10,719 nt of DNA from Bacteroidota bacterium (GTDB lineage Bacteria; Zhuqueibacterota; Zhuqueibacteria; Zhuqueibacterales; Geothermadaptataceae): the NCBI GenBank assembly GCA_011375275.1, contig DRLW01000745.1, positions 1 to 10,719 on the forward strand, written 5' to 3'. The first letter of the stretch is position 1. The number at the start of each line of letters is the position of its first letter. A program made the translations under genes and the position numbers. Under the pieces are notes generated by a model. That model was not told the DNA's origin. It did no database searches and worked only from the letters and a program-made list of their open reading frames with translations. Of the stretch, positions 1 through 6,573 are shown one piece after another.

Positions 1-265
1 ACTATGGGCGGCCTAAGGCAAGAGCTGTACCAAACACGGGGGAGGGGGTGTAACCATTCTAAAATCAGATGATTACCCTTCATGCGCAGGGCGTGTTTTA
101 CGGCTTTCGTTTCCAAATATTGAGAAAGGTCAAGAACAGCTTCCCAAAATCGGGAATACTCGGAGGGCTGAAGTGATGGAAAAGAAAACTTGACGGTCCG
201 GGTCTGATTTTGTATTCTCTCCAGGCACATATGGGGCAGTACTCTGCCCTGGTGTGCACCAGTAT
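1..265. other. Gene-free stretch before the repeat array
   Basis: I recognise no gene here. Two short open frames enter from the left edge: frame 1 closes with TGA at 70-72 and frame 3 with TAA at 51-53. Either could be the last residues of an upstream gene, but neither tail shows a family signature. A small hairpin (GGGCAG at 234-239, CTGCCC at 244-249, 4-nt loop) sits just before the tandem array and has no T-run after it, so I do not call it a terminator. Confidence 0.5.
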
Positions 266-487
266 CCGGGGCACCGTGCGCCCGAAGTGTTGCCACTTCG
301 GCTACTTCTCGCCCGTAGCGGTGCCTGTGTAGCGGAACTCGCAAGTCCCGGGGCTCCGTACGCCCGAAGTGTTGCCACTTCGGCTACATCTTGCCCGTAG
401 CGGTGCTTGTGTAGCGGAACTCGCAAGTTCCGGAGCTCGGTGCGCCCGAAGTGTTGCCACTTCGGCTGCTTCTCGCTCGTAGCGGAG
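266..487. repeat. 82-bp tandem repeat array, about 2.7 copies, with two hairpins per unit
   Basis: Units start at 266, 348 and 430, exactly 82 bases apart, each beginning CCGG(G/A)GC. The third copy is cut short near 487, where the sequence departs into CGGGATGACA. Copies are nearly identical. Each unit carries a perfect 8-bp hairpin (arms CCGAAGTG and CACTTCGG, loop TTGC). Complete units also carry a second hairpin (arms CGGAACT and AGTTCCG, loop CGCA); the first copy has one mismatch in its right arm (AGTCCCG). No frame through the array resembles a known protein. This looks like an intergenic palindromic repeat family multiplied by tandem duplication; it could also be transcribed as a structured RNA. 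It lies immediately upstream of the DUF1992 gene. Confidence 0.9.
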
Positions 488-525
488 CGGGATGACAAAA
501 AGTAGGAATCAAACTCCAAGGTTAC

Positions 526-849
526 ATGATTCATATTTTCGAAAAAATCGCAGAGCAGAAAATAAAAGAGGCCATGGAATCCGGTGAGCTGGACAACCTG
601 CCCGGCCGAGGCGCTCCCATCGATCTGTCTGAATATTTCAAGGCGCCGGAGGGGTCCCGGGCAGCCTATGCTCTGTTGCAGTCCAGCGGACACCTGCCGC
701 GGGAAGTCAACCTGAAACTGGAAATCTCAGCCCTGCAGCAGGAGCTCTCCCGCTGCGATGACGAGCAAAAAAAGCGCGAACTGCGCACATCCATCGAAGA
801 AAAAAACATCACCCTGAGTATCCTGCTCGAACGCTATCGCAAAAGATAG
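526..849 (+). CDS. DUF1992 family protein (YhdN / DnaJ-homologue subfamily C member 28 conserved region)
   Basis: This is a 107-residue soluble protein that matches the whole DUF1992 domain. The signature begins with an amphipathic start (IAEQKIKEAMESGELDNLPG, residues 8-27), then GRGAPIDL (27-34), the aromatic/Arg segment SRAAYALLQSSGHLPREV (44-61), and ends in a charged helical tail (62-107) likely to form a helix or coiled coil. The family includes E. coli YhdN and the C-terminal part of eukaryotic DNAJC28; its biochemical role is not established, and a J-domain is absent here, as in other bacterial members. Length is typical of small bacterial members. The ATG at 526 has a short AAGG (518-521) four bases upstream. 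There is no signal peptide or membrane segment, so it is probably cytoplasmic. It is separated from the next gene by about 156 bases and may be transcribed alone. Confidence 0.9.
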   Translation: MIHIFEKIAEQKIKEAMESGELDNLPGRGAPIDLSEYFKAPEGSRAAYALLQSSGHLPREVNLKLEISALQQELSRCDDEQKKRELRTSIEEKNITLSILLERYRKR

Positions 850-1005
850 CCATCTCCATCCCTCCCACCAGTCAAGAGAGCCCTCCCCACTGTCGATACT
901 AAAACATATTCTGTGCCCGGAGATGCCCTGAGCCCGGCCGCTGCAGGCCCGGAGGCATCACGGAATCATCTTGCACCTGTCATCCAACTCTGCGCAAACG
1001 GAATT
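850..1005 (+). other. Intergenic leader with a hairpin ahead of the Ig-domain gene
   Basis: This leader holds an inverted repeat: GATGCC (922-927) pairs with GGCATC (954-959), and inside it CCGGCC (934-939) can pair with GG (946-947) and CCGG (949-952) with one bulged C. The structure lies about 47 bases before the chosen start of the Ig-domain gene. There is no T-run after it, so it is not a classical intrinsic terminator for the DUF1992 gene; it may be a structured 5' leader or an incidental palindrome. I see no convincing -35/-10 pair in this gap. Confidence 0.4.
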
Positions 1006-3723
1006 ATGAAAAAAATATCCGGACGCTATCCCGTGCCAGTACTTCTTTTCAGTCTGGTATTCACACTCTATTTTGCCTGTCGAGCCAAAACACCGGCTGA
1101 GCCTGCCTCCAATGATAATCCGCTGACGATTTTGACCAGCGTCACAGCCAGTCCGGCCCGAATCGGTATCGGCGGCAGCACGCGCATCGTCGCTATCGTC
1201 GTCGATGAAAACGCCGAACCCGTTTCTGGGCGGGTGGTTTCTTTCAGTGCGGACGCGGGCACTATCACTCCGGTGGATACCACCAATCGCCTCGGCGTTG
1301 CCGAAGCGATCTACAGTGCGCCGCCAACTTATGGAGAGATCATCATCCGGGCACGCCTGGCAGACCAGCTCGACAGCACAAAAGTGACGATCGATGCCCA
1401 GGTCAGCCAGAACCTGCGTCTAACAGCGCGGGATAAATCTCTGCTCGCCAACGGGTTTTCCAGCACCACCCTGCAACTCGAAGCCCGGGATGCGAACCAG
1501 AAACCAATTGCAGGAGCTAAAGTTTCTTTGACCACCTCTGCCGGCCAGCTACCAGCTTCTGTGACCACCGACAGCTCAGGTGTCGCTGAAGTTGAGCTCG
1601 TCTCCATACCCTCGCGTTCCGATATCCTCGCCCAGATTCGCGCCACCATCGACGATATCGAGGCCTTTGAGCAGGTCATTTTCACGGGGATCAGCTTCCG
1701 CCTCGAAGCTTCGACCACTTCCCTGATAGCAGATGGACGCAGCACCGCAGCCATCCGTGCTCTGCTGAAAGAGACGACGAGCACCGTGGCGATCGAAAAT
1801 GCGGAGATCCGATTCGGCACCAGTCTCGGCACCATACCAGCCAGCCTGGAAACCGATGTGCGTGGCGTTGCGGAAACCGAACTGACCAGCGCAACCGAGA
1901 CCGGTGTCGCCACAGTCATCGCTTCGTGGGGACGATTTATCGCCGACACGCTGCGCATCACCATGGGCGAATCTGTCCCGACCTATCTCTCCCTGACAGC
2001 CAGCCCGACCGTACTGGTTGCAAATGCTGAAAGCCAGGCGGAAATCAAGGCCGTGGTTTCAGATTCAGCCAACAACCCGGTCCCAGACGGCACGAACATT
2101 CGCTTCAATATCATTTCCGGCAGCGGCACCATCGAAAGCAGGAAAAGCACCACTGGCGGCGTTGCCGTCAGCCTGCTGACCAGCTCACGCACGCCGGACA
2201 GCGTGTTTATCAGCGCTGAAGTCGGCACACTGCGCGATACTGTTCTCGTCCGCTATGTCGTTGGCGAAGCGGAAAATATCAGCATCACGGCAGACAGCAG
2301 CAGCTTGCCCGCAGACGGCAAAACCACGACCGCGGTTCGCGCCTATGTCACCGATGCTGTCGGCAACCCGGTCGAGGACGGCACGATCGTCGCATTCAGC
2401 GCCAGCATTGGTGACATCACCTCATCTGCAGAGACCGCAAACGGTACGGCTGTAGTGTCTTTTTCCAGCAGTGTTACCGGGCTGGCGCAACTGACAGCAC
2501 AAACCGGTTCCATCCAGGCCAGCACGACGGTACGCTTACTGCCCGGGCCGCCCAACAGCATTCTGCTCACCTATGATCCCACCTCGCTCGGTGTCAAAGA
2601 TTCGGGGCGGAACACAGCTCTGACGATCACGGCAGAGGTTCGCGATGACCGCAATAACCCGGTCGCTGATGGGACACATGTTGCCTTCAGCATCGTTTCC
2701 TCACCGGGGGGTGGAGAGTCCATCAGCACGCGCGATCCGGTACCGACGATCAATGGCAAGGCGCAGGTTTCGCTGAATTCGGGCATCCGCTCGGGCACGG
2801 TTCGTATTCGCGCTGAAGTCGTCGATGCCAATGGACAACCCCTCACCCCGGCAATTTCCGCCACTTCGACGGATGTTATCATCCATGCCGGGCCACCGTT
2901 CATCGCAGACGTCAACGATGTATTGACCAGCCGGCTCTCTGTCGGCGCTAACCCATTGAATATGTTTGGCTGGTTTTTCGTCAACGATACGGTAACCGTC
3001 ATCGCGGTCGTCGGTGATAAGTATAATAACCCGGTCCCTGCAGGGACTGCTGTGTACTTCACCACCAGCGGCGGCATCGTCTCGACACACACAGGGTACA
3101 CGGATGAGCAGGGCGTGGTAACCGTCACATTGCACAGCGGCCAGCCCTATCCCACGGTGCCCCTGTATTACAACACTTTTCTCGACCCGAACGCCAACCA
3201 CCCGGATTTCAACAAGGGCACAGCCGTCATCCCCGGGCCGATCCCGGATTATGAGGGCGGCGTGATCGACAACGGATACGATGCGACCAGCCAGAATAAC
3301 GGCATTGCCCGCATTCTGGCCGTGACCGAAGGTGTCGATGGCAACGGCAATCCGGCCCGGGTCTGGGGTGTTACTGAGGTCGTCTTTTCCGGCCCGATCT
3401 CGACATTTTACACCGAAGTCAGCACCACGTCGATCGCTCCGGGCGAAGGGGCGGAAATTACGATTTATCTTTATGATGAGAATGGCAATCCTGTCGTTCC
3501 CGGCTCGTTGATCATCGCCAATACGGAGGCCGGCAAACTGAGCTGGACGGAATTCAGCACCGGCGATCCGGGCGTCACGCGCTATCAGGTCACACTGGTC
3601 AACAATATGGACCCGAGTGATCCGGATTCCAGGGAAACCACAACCAGTGTCAGTTTCCGCATCGAGAGCCGTAACGGCACGACGGTGACTTCGACAGTTC
3701 CGATCACCTTAACACTGAATTGA
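1006..3723 (+). CDS. Large multi-domain Big_1 (invasin/intimin-type Ig-like) surface protein, probable lipoprotein
   Basis: From the ATG at 1006 the product is 905 residues. It opens with MKK, a hydrophobic segment (residues 8-24) and Cys25 in the context LYFAC, a plausible but non-canonical lipobox. The frame is open upstream to a GTG at 913, but that would bury the signal peptide behind 31 residues, so the internal ATG is preferred although its ribosome site is weak. The rest is a string of about eight Ig-like domains of roughly 90 residues (about 44-130, 136-226, 229-319, 327-417, 424-512, 517-627, 645-795, 795-905). Each shows the Big_1 pattern of a strand with LTA or similar, a D-x-x-x-NPV-x-DGT turn (NNPVPDGT 356-363, GNPVEDGT 453-460, NNPVADGT 550-557, NNPVPAGT 674-681) and a G-x-A strand near the end. 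In invasin/intimin these domains form a rigid stalk carrying an adhesive tip. Here there is no intimin barrel; the next gene supplies a separate barrel. Ligand and function are unknown. Confidence 0.85.
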   Translation: MKKISGRYPVPVLLFSLVFTLYFACRAKTPAEPASNDNPLTILTSVTASPARIGIGGSTRIVAIVVDENAEPVSGRVVSFSADAGTITPVDTTNRLGVAEAIYSAPPTYGEIIIRARLADQLDSTKVTIDAQVSQNLRLTARDKSLLANGFSSTTLQLEARDANQKPIAGAKVSLTTSAGQLPASVTTDSSGVAEVELVSIPSRSDILAQIRATIDDIEAFEQVIFTGISFRLEASTTSLIADGRSTAAIRALLKETTSTVAIENAEIRFGTSLGTIPASLETDVRGVAETELTSATETGVATVIASWGRFIADTLRITMGESVPTYLSLTASPTVLVANAESQAEIKAVVSDSANNPVPDGTNIRFNIISGSGTIESRKSTTGGVAVSLLTSSRTPDSVFISAEVGTLRDTVLVRYVVGEAENISITADSSSLPADGKTTTAVRAYVTDAVGNPVEDGTIVAFSASIGDITSSAETANGTAVVSFSSSVTGLAQLTAQTGSIQASTTVRLLPGPPNSILLTYDPTSLGVKDSGRNTALTITAEVRDDRNNPVADGTHVAFSIVSSPGGGESISTRDPVPTINGKAQVSLNSGIRSGTVRIRAEVVDANGQPLTPAISATSTDVIIHAGPPFIADVNDVLTSRLSVGANPLNMFGWFFVNDTVTVIAVVGDKYNNPVPAGTAVYFTTSGGIVSTHTGYTDEQGVVTVTLHSGQPYPTVPLYYNTFLDPNANHPDFNKGTAVIPGPIPDYEGGVIDNGYDATSQNNGIARILAVTEGVDGNGNPARVWGVTEVVFSGPISTFYTEVSTTSIAPGEGAEITIYLYDENGNPVVPGSLIIANTEAGKLSWTEFSTGDPGVTRYQVTLVNNMDPSDPDSRETTTSVSFRIESRNGTTVTSTVPITLTLN
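1135..3720 (+). repeat. Protein-level tandem repeat: about eight Big_1-like Ig domains
   Basis: The repeats are visible in the protein rather than in the DNA. Domains 4, 5, 6 and 7 carry near-identical NPV-x-(D/A)GT turns at about 95-125-residue spacing, while domains 1-3 have diverged versions (EPVSG, KPIAG and a loose IENAE). Nucleotide identity between copies is low, so the array is old rather than a recent amplification. Domain 7 carries an insert (about 711-795) rich in Pro, Asn, Asp and Gly that interrupts the pattern. The last domain is the likely distal or ligand-facing module if Cys25 anchors the N-terminus. Confidence 0.75.
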
Positions 3724-3726
3724 ACC

Positions 3727-4506
3727 ATGCGAGCTCGAACTTTTTTCAGTACCGTAGCGTTATTTATCATTTCAACGGCTTCGGCTCATGCACAGGCGAC
3801 AGCGATCCCGCTGCTGTCCGGCGGCCAGCGCCAGCTATCGCTGACAGTGCAGGCCGGATATCAGACGCACCGGATCGTGCCGGCGGAAAGAAATGCGCTT
3901 TACCTTGGTCTGGGCCGCTTTGCTCTCGGTCTCAAAGGCCGCTTCGATCTCTATCTCCTCGGCGGGATCAGCAGGCAGCGCATCGACTTTGACGATACGC
4001 AGCTCTCCTCGTTTCTTTCGCAAACCGCGTATGCAGCGGGCGCCGGCCTGTCGTGGCAAAGCGAGGTGCCGTTCTTGCGCGGCATCACGACCACGCTTGC
4101 CATGCAGGGAGTATTTTTCTCCCCACGAGGCGCGTATGAGGAGCGCATCACCAGTCCCACGACGAACTTTACCGGGAAACGGCACGAGGTCACATACCGC
4201 TGGGCTGTGGCGCAGGCGTCTCTTTTTCTCTCAAAAAGATTCGGCAGGTATGAACTGTTTACAGGCGGGAGTTTTCTGTACGATCAGGTGGACAGGGCAA
4301 AGAAGGTCAGCCTGGTCAGCCCGGAAAATAATTACTTCATCAGCTCGAGCGAGGGTTTATATTACCAGAGCTCGCGCGTTGCCGCAAGCTTTGGCATGAG
4401 CATCCACCTGCCCGGCAGACACCAGCTCGGGTTTGAGCTACGAGCACTATCGACGCAGGAATTCAGCCTGACCCTCGGGATCGGCCAGACAGGCAGCCCG
4501 GAATGA
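3727..4506 (+). CDS. Outer-membrane beta-barrel protein, family not recognised
   Basis: This 259-residue protein has a clear Sec signal peptide: MRAR, a hydrophobic core (residues 5-19) and a signal peptidase I site AHA|Q after residue 22. The mature part is dominated by alternating polar/hydrophobic strands bounded by aromatic residues, such as QLSLTVQAGYQ (36-46), ALYLGLGRFALGLKG (57-71), FDLYLLGGIS (73-82), YAAGAGLSW (102-110), YELFTGGSFLY (175-185) and EFSLTLGIG (245-253). That is the pattern of a small, perhaps 10- to 12-stranded, outer-membrane barrel. It starts three bases after the stop of the Ig-domain gene (TGA-ACC-ATG) with no visible Shine-Dalgarno, which suggests translational coupling and a joint role at the outer membrane. 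The last residue is Glu, not the terminal Phe of many proteobacterial barrels. It could be a porin-like channel, an anchor or a secretion partner for the Ig lipoprotein; the sequence does not say which. Confidence 0.75.
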   Translation: MRARTFFSTVALFIISTASAHAQATAIPLLSGGQRQLSLTVQAGYQTHRIVPAERNALYLGLGRFALGLKGRFDLYLLGGISRQRIDFDDTQLSSFLSQTAYAAGAGLSWQSEVPFLRGITTTLAMQGVFFSPRGAYEERITSPTTNFTGKRHEVTYRWAVAQASLFLSKRFGRYELFTGGSFLYDQVDRAKKVSLVSPENNYFISSSEGLYYQSSRVAASFGMSIHLPGRHQLGFELRALSTQEFSLTLGIGQTGSPE

Positions 4507-4915
4507 ACAGGCAGCGAACAGCAGCTTTCGCAAAAAAACGATCAACTCTTCCGTGATTAATTTCCATACTCGGTATTGAAAAAGAAGCACAGGCCAGCAT
4601 TTGGCCTGAACGATACCTGTTTCAAACTTGTCCCGACTTATCATGCACATCATTTCACACTGAGATACCCCGGAACAGTCCGGGTGTGTGAATTTCTCCG
4701 GATAGATGAAATAACCGGGTTCTCCGGATCCCTTTCGCAGGTTTTCCATTTCGGGGCAGGCGGCATCTCGTTGCGCTTGTGTGCCAGCCGCGGGAACGGC
4801 ACCAGGGGCGCCATCCCACTCCCGCGGGATGGCGAGAGGGTCTTCTGCCAGACTGGTTGAAAAGCGACAGCAGGGCTGAGTTAACCGGATAACCGGACAG
4901 AATAGTACAGAATTT
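4507..4915. other. 409-bp gene-free, hairpin-rich intergenic region
   Basis: I see no credible gene here; an open frame at 4576-4860 has unlikely composition and no family features. The region holds three inverted repeats. CAGGCCA (4590-4596) pairs with TGGCCTG (4602-4608). TTCACAC (4654-4660) pairs with GTGTGAA (4686-4692) and encloses CCCGGA (4669-4674) with TCCGGG (4679-4684), making a nested two-stem structure. CGCCATCCC (4809-4817) pairs with GGGATGGCG (4826-4834). None is followed by a strong T-run. The nested structure about 150 bases past the barrel stop codon could end or stabilise the upstream transcript. A 10-base direct repeat TTCTCCGGAT occurs at 4694 and 4720. Confidence 0.55.
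4882..4897 (+). promoter_or_regulatory. Tandem 8-bp direct repeat upstream of the VanZ-like gene, possible operator
   Basis: TAACCGGA is repeated head to tail with no spacer, 18 bases before the ATG at 4916. A related ATAACCGG occurs near 4711. Tandem half-sites of this kind can bind a regulator, but 8-bp spacing is not a full helical turn and no matching promoter elements are clear, so this is only a candidate. Confidence 0.3.
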
Positions 4916-6457
4916 ATGAATTCTCAGGTTAAGGACGTACAGGATAGTATGACATCACCGCACTATTCAGCATCTGTAAGCCCGAAGGTTTACAAGCGTT
5001 TTCTGATCTTCTTCTTTTTGCTGATCATTTATCTGACTCTGATTCCGTTTCAATTCGATTTTTCTGCTGAAACGTTGAGCAAGGGCTGGCAGGAAACGGA
5101 AAAGATCCCCTTTTTGCGCGCCAACGGCAAAAAAGCCTCGGGGGCGGATATCATCACCAACATCGTTTTTTTCATCCCCTTCGGCTTTTTTCTGATGAGC
5201 TACATGCTGGCTCAGAGCCGGGAAGGCGGTCCGCGCCGTGCTTTTATCCGAACACTCCTCGGCGGTGCGGCCCTCAGTTTTTCGGTCGAACTGCTGCAAT
5301 TTATGCAGCTCACGCGCGTCACATCAATCAATGATCTGATAAGCAACATTTTCGGCACCCTCATCGGGGCGCTGTTCGTCAGGCGCTGTTTCGCCATGCT
5401 GGATTCCGGCCTGAGCAGGCTGCTGCATTTTTACAAGACCCGGCCGTTGTTTCTCGTCTCAACCGTGCTGTTTCTCGCACACTCCATCACGCTGCTCATC
5501 CCCTTTCATTTTAATTTTAAATTACGGCGGCTGAAAAGGCACTTGTACGAATGGTCGGATTCTCTGGACAGGCTGCCTTTTTTCTCTGCCCGGCCTTTGC
5601 AGCAAAGTGATGTGGAAAATTTTGTCTTCAGCATGGGGATTACCTGCTTCCTTCTGCTCGCCATACACTGGCATTTTCAGGAGGAGCGCAGACAGCTCGG
5701 CGTAGCGGCATTTCTCGGCATTCCATTTTTCTATTTCGGCATTACTCTGTTGCAACTCTTCAAACACTGGCGCGGGCCTGAAGCGGTCGTTCTGATCGCC
5801 ATCATGGCCGGCATCATTGCGGGAGGGATGCTTTACCTCGTTCTTTCCTTCTTCTGGCGGCGCTTCCATGTCCGCGATGCCGCTCTGTATCGTTCAATTC
5901 AAGGCACTGCCTGGGGGCTTTATGCGCTGGCTTTTTTAGTGCACTCATTTTATCCCTTCCAGTTGATCGCCAGCAGCGATATGCAAACTCTGACCCCGGA
6001 AATCAATCTGACGCCCTATACGACGACGTTATACAAATCCGGGATAGTCTATTACAGGCACCAGTTTATATATTTCATCCTGGCCGTTCTCCCGGGTTTC
6101 ATTCTGGCCAGGAGATTTGGCCTGCTCGGCGTTAAGGAGCGACTTTTTCGGGTGTTTGCTGCTGCACTGGCTCTGGCCCTGAGCATCGAACTCATTCAGC
6201 TTCTCATTCCGACACAGGTGTCGGATATCACGGATATCATCATTTTTCTTCTCGGCGCAGGAACCGGGGCTGCTCTTGCGAGTTACTGGCGGGATCATCT
6301 CTGGAGTACCCAGATCGAGCAGGCGACGCAGAAGCTGATGCGCATGCTGAAGTGGAGCGCCTCGCGCCATCAGGCTGCCCGGCTCATCCCAAAGGACAGC
6401 GGTGGTTTCAGTCCGGTGAAAAAAGCAGAGTCTGAAGACATGCCCTTAGGATCCTGA
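4916..6457 (+). CDS. Polytopic membrane protein made of three VanZ-like units
   Basis: This is a 513-residue membrane protein with many hydrophobic segments. Unit 1 (about 39-155) is a full VanZ-like domain: LIPFQFDF (42-49), N82 followed by FIPFGF (86-91), ELLQ (125-128), then R134, S137, N139-D140, N144 and G147. Unit 3 (about 340-455) repeats this with ELIQ at 425-428, D440 and G447, exactly 300 residues later, but has His382 for N82 and Gln434 for R134. Unit 2 (about 188-310) keeps IPFHFNF (195-201), N235, LLQ (278-280) and R286 at an offset of 152-153 but lacks the Glu, Asp and Asn. VanZ gives low-level teicoplanin resistance in enterococci; most family members are of unknown function. 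The usual VanZ-like protein is one unit of about 120-200 residues. A second ATG at 4949 has AGGA four bases upstream and may be the true start, giving 502 residues. The C-terminal 55 residues are polar and probably cytoplasmic. Confidence 0.85.
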   Translation: MNSQVKDVQDSMTSPHYSASVSPKVYKRFLIFFFLLIIYLTLIPFQFDFSAETLSKGWQETEKIPFLRANGKKASGADIITNIVFFIPFGFFLMSYMLAQSREGGPRRAFIRTLLGGAALSFSVELLQFMQLTRVTSINDLISNIFGTLIGALFVRRCFAMLDSGLSRLLHFYKTRPLFLVSTVLFLAHSITLLIPFHFNFKLRRLKRHLYEWSDSLDRLPFFSARPLQQSDVENFVFSMGITCFLLLAIHWHFQEERRQLGVAAFLGIPFFYFGITLLQLFKHWRGPEAVVLIAIMAGIIAGGMLYLVLSFFWRRFHVRDAALYRSIQGTAWGLYALAFLVHSFYPFQLIASSDMQTLTPEINLTPYTTTLYKSGIVYYRHQFIYFILAVLPGFILARRFGLLGVKERLFRVFAAALALALSIELIQLLIPTQVSDITDIIIFLLGAGTGAALASYWRDHLWSTQIEQATQKLMRMLKWSASRHQAARLIPKDSGGFSPVKKAESEDMPLGS

Positions 6458-6488
6458 ATTTTTCTGTTATCAGCTTGGCACTGTATGC

Positions 6489-6518
6489 TTGCATTTCACC
6501 GGGAAAGTCGTTTAATTA
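6489..6518 (+). promoter_or_regulatory. Weak sigma70-like promoter candidate before the aspartoacylase-family gene
   Basis: TTGCAT at 6489-6494 and TAATTA at 6513-6518 are separated by 18 bases in an AT-rich patch (about 6510-6534) inside an otherwise GC-richer gap. The matches are partial. Start of transcription would fall near 6525, about 50 bases before the TTG start codon. Confidence 0.3.
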
Positions 6519-6573
6519 TAAGTTTTATTCTGCATACCGAACCGGCGCCAGCATAGCGTGAAACGAGGCATAT

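Noticed and set aside
3..72. C-terminal tail of a gene entering from the left edge
   Set aside because: Two frames are open to nearby stops (51-53 and 70-72), but with fewer than 25 residues neither can be told from chance.
266..487. CRISPR array
   Set aside because: The whole 82-base unit repeats with no variable spacers, and no cas gene is present in the window.
130..693. 187-residue - strand frame spanning the tandem repeats and the DUF1992 gene
   Set aside because: It overlaps a well-supported gene and runs through nearly identical DNA repeats, so its length reflects repeat composition rather than coding selection.
913..1005. GTG at 913 as the start of the Ig-domain gene
   Set aside because: It would put 31 non-hydrophobic residues before a good signal peptide and place a palindrome inside the coding region.
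2571..3128. Long open frame on the - strand inside the Ig-domain gene
   Set aside because: It lies wholly within a well-supported + strand gene, has no ribosome site or family features, and similar antisense frames recur along the gene (1329-1964, 2343-2570) as a codon-composition shadow.
4576..4860. 94-residue + strand frame in the intergenic region
   Set aside because: It has no family resemblance and no clear ribosome site, and it crosses several palindromes; composition looks non-coding.
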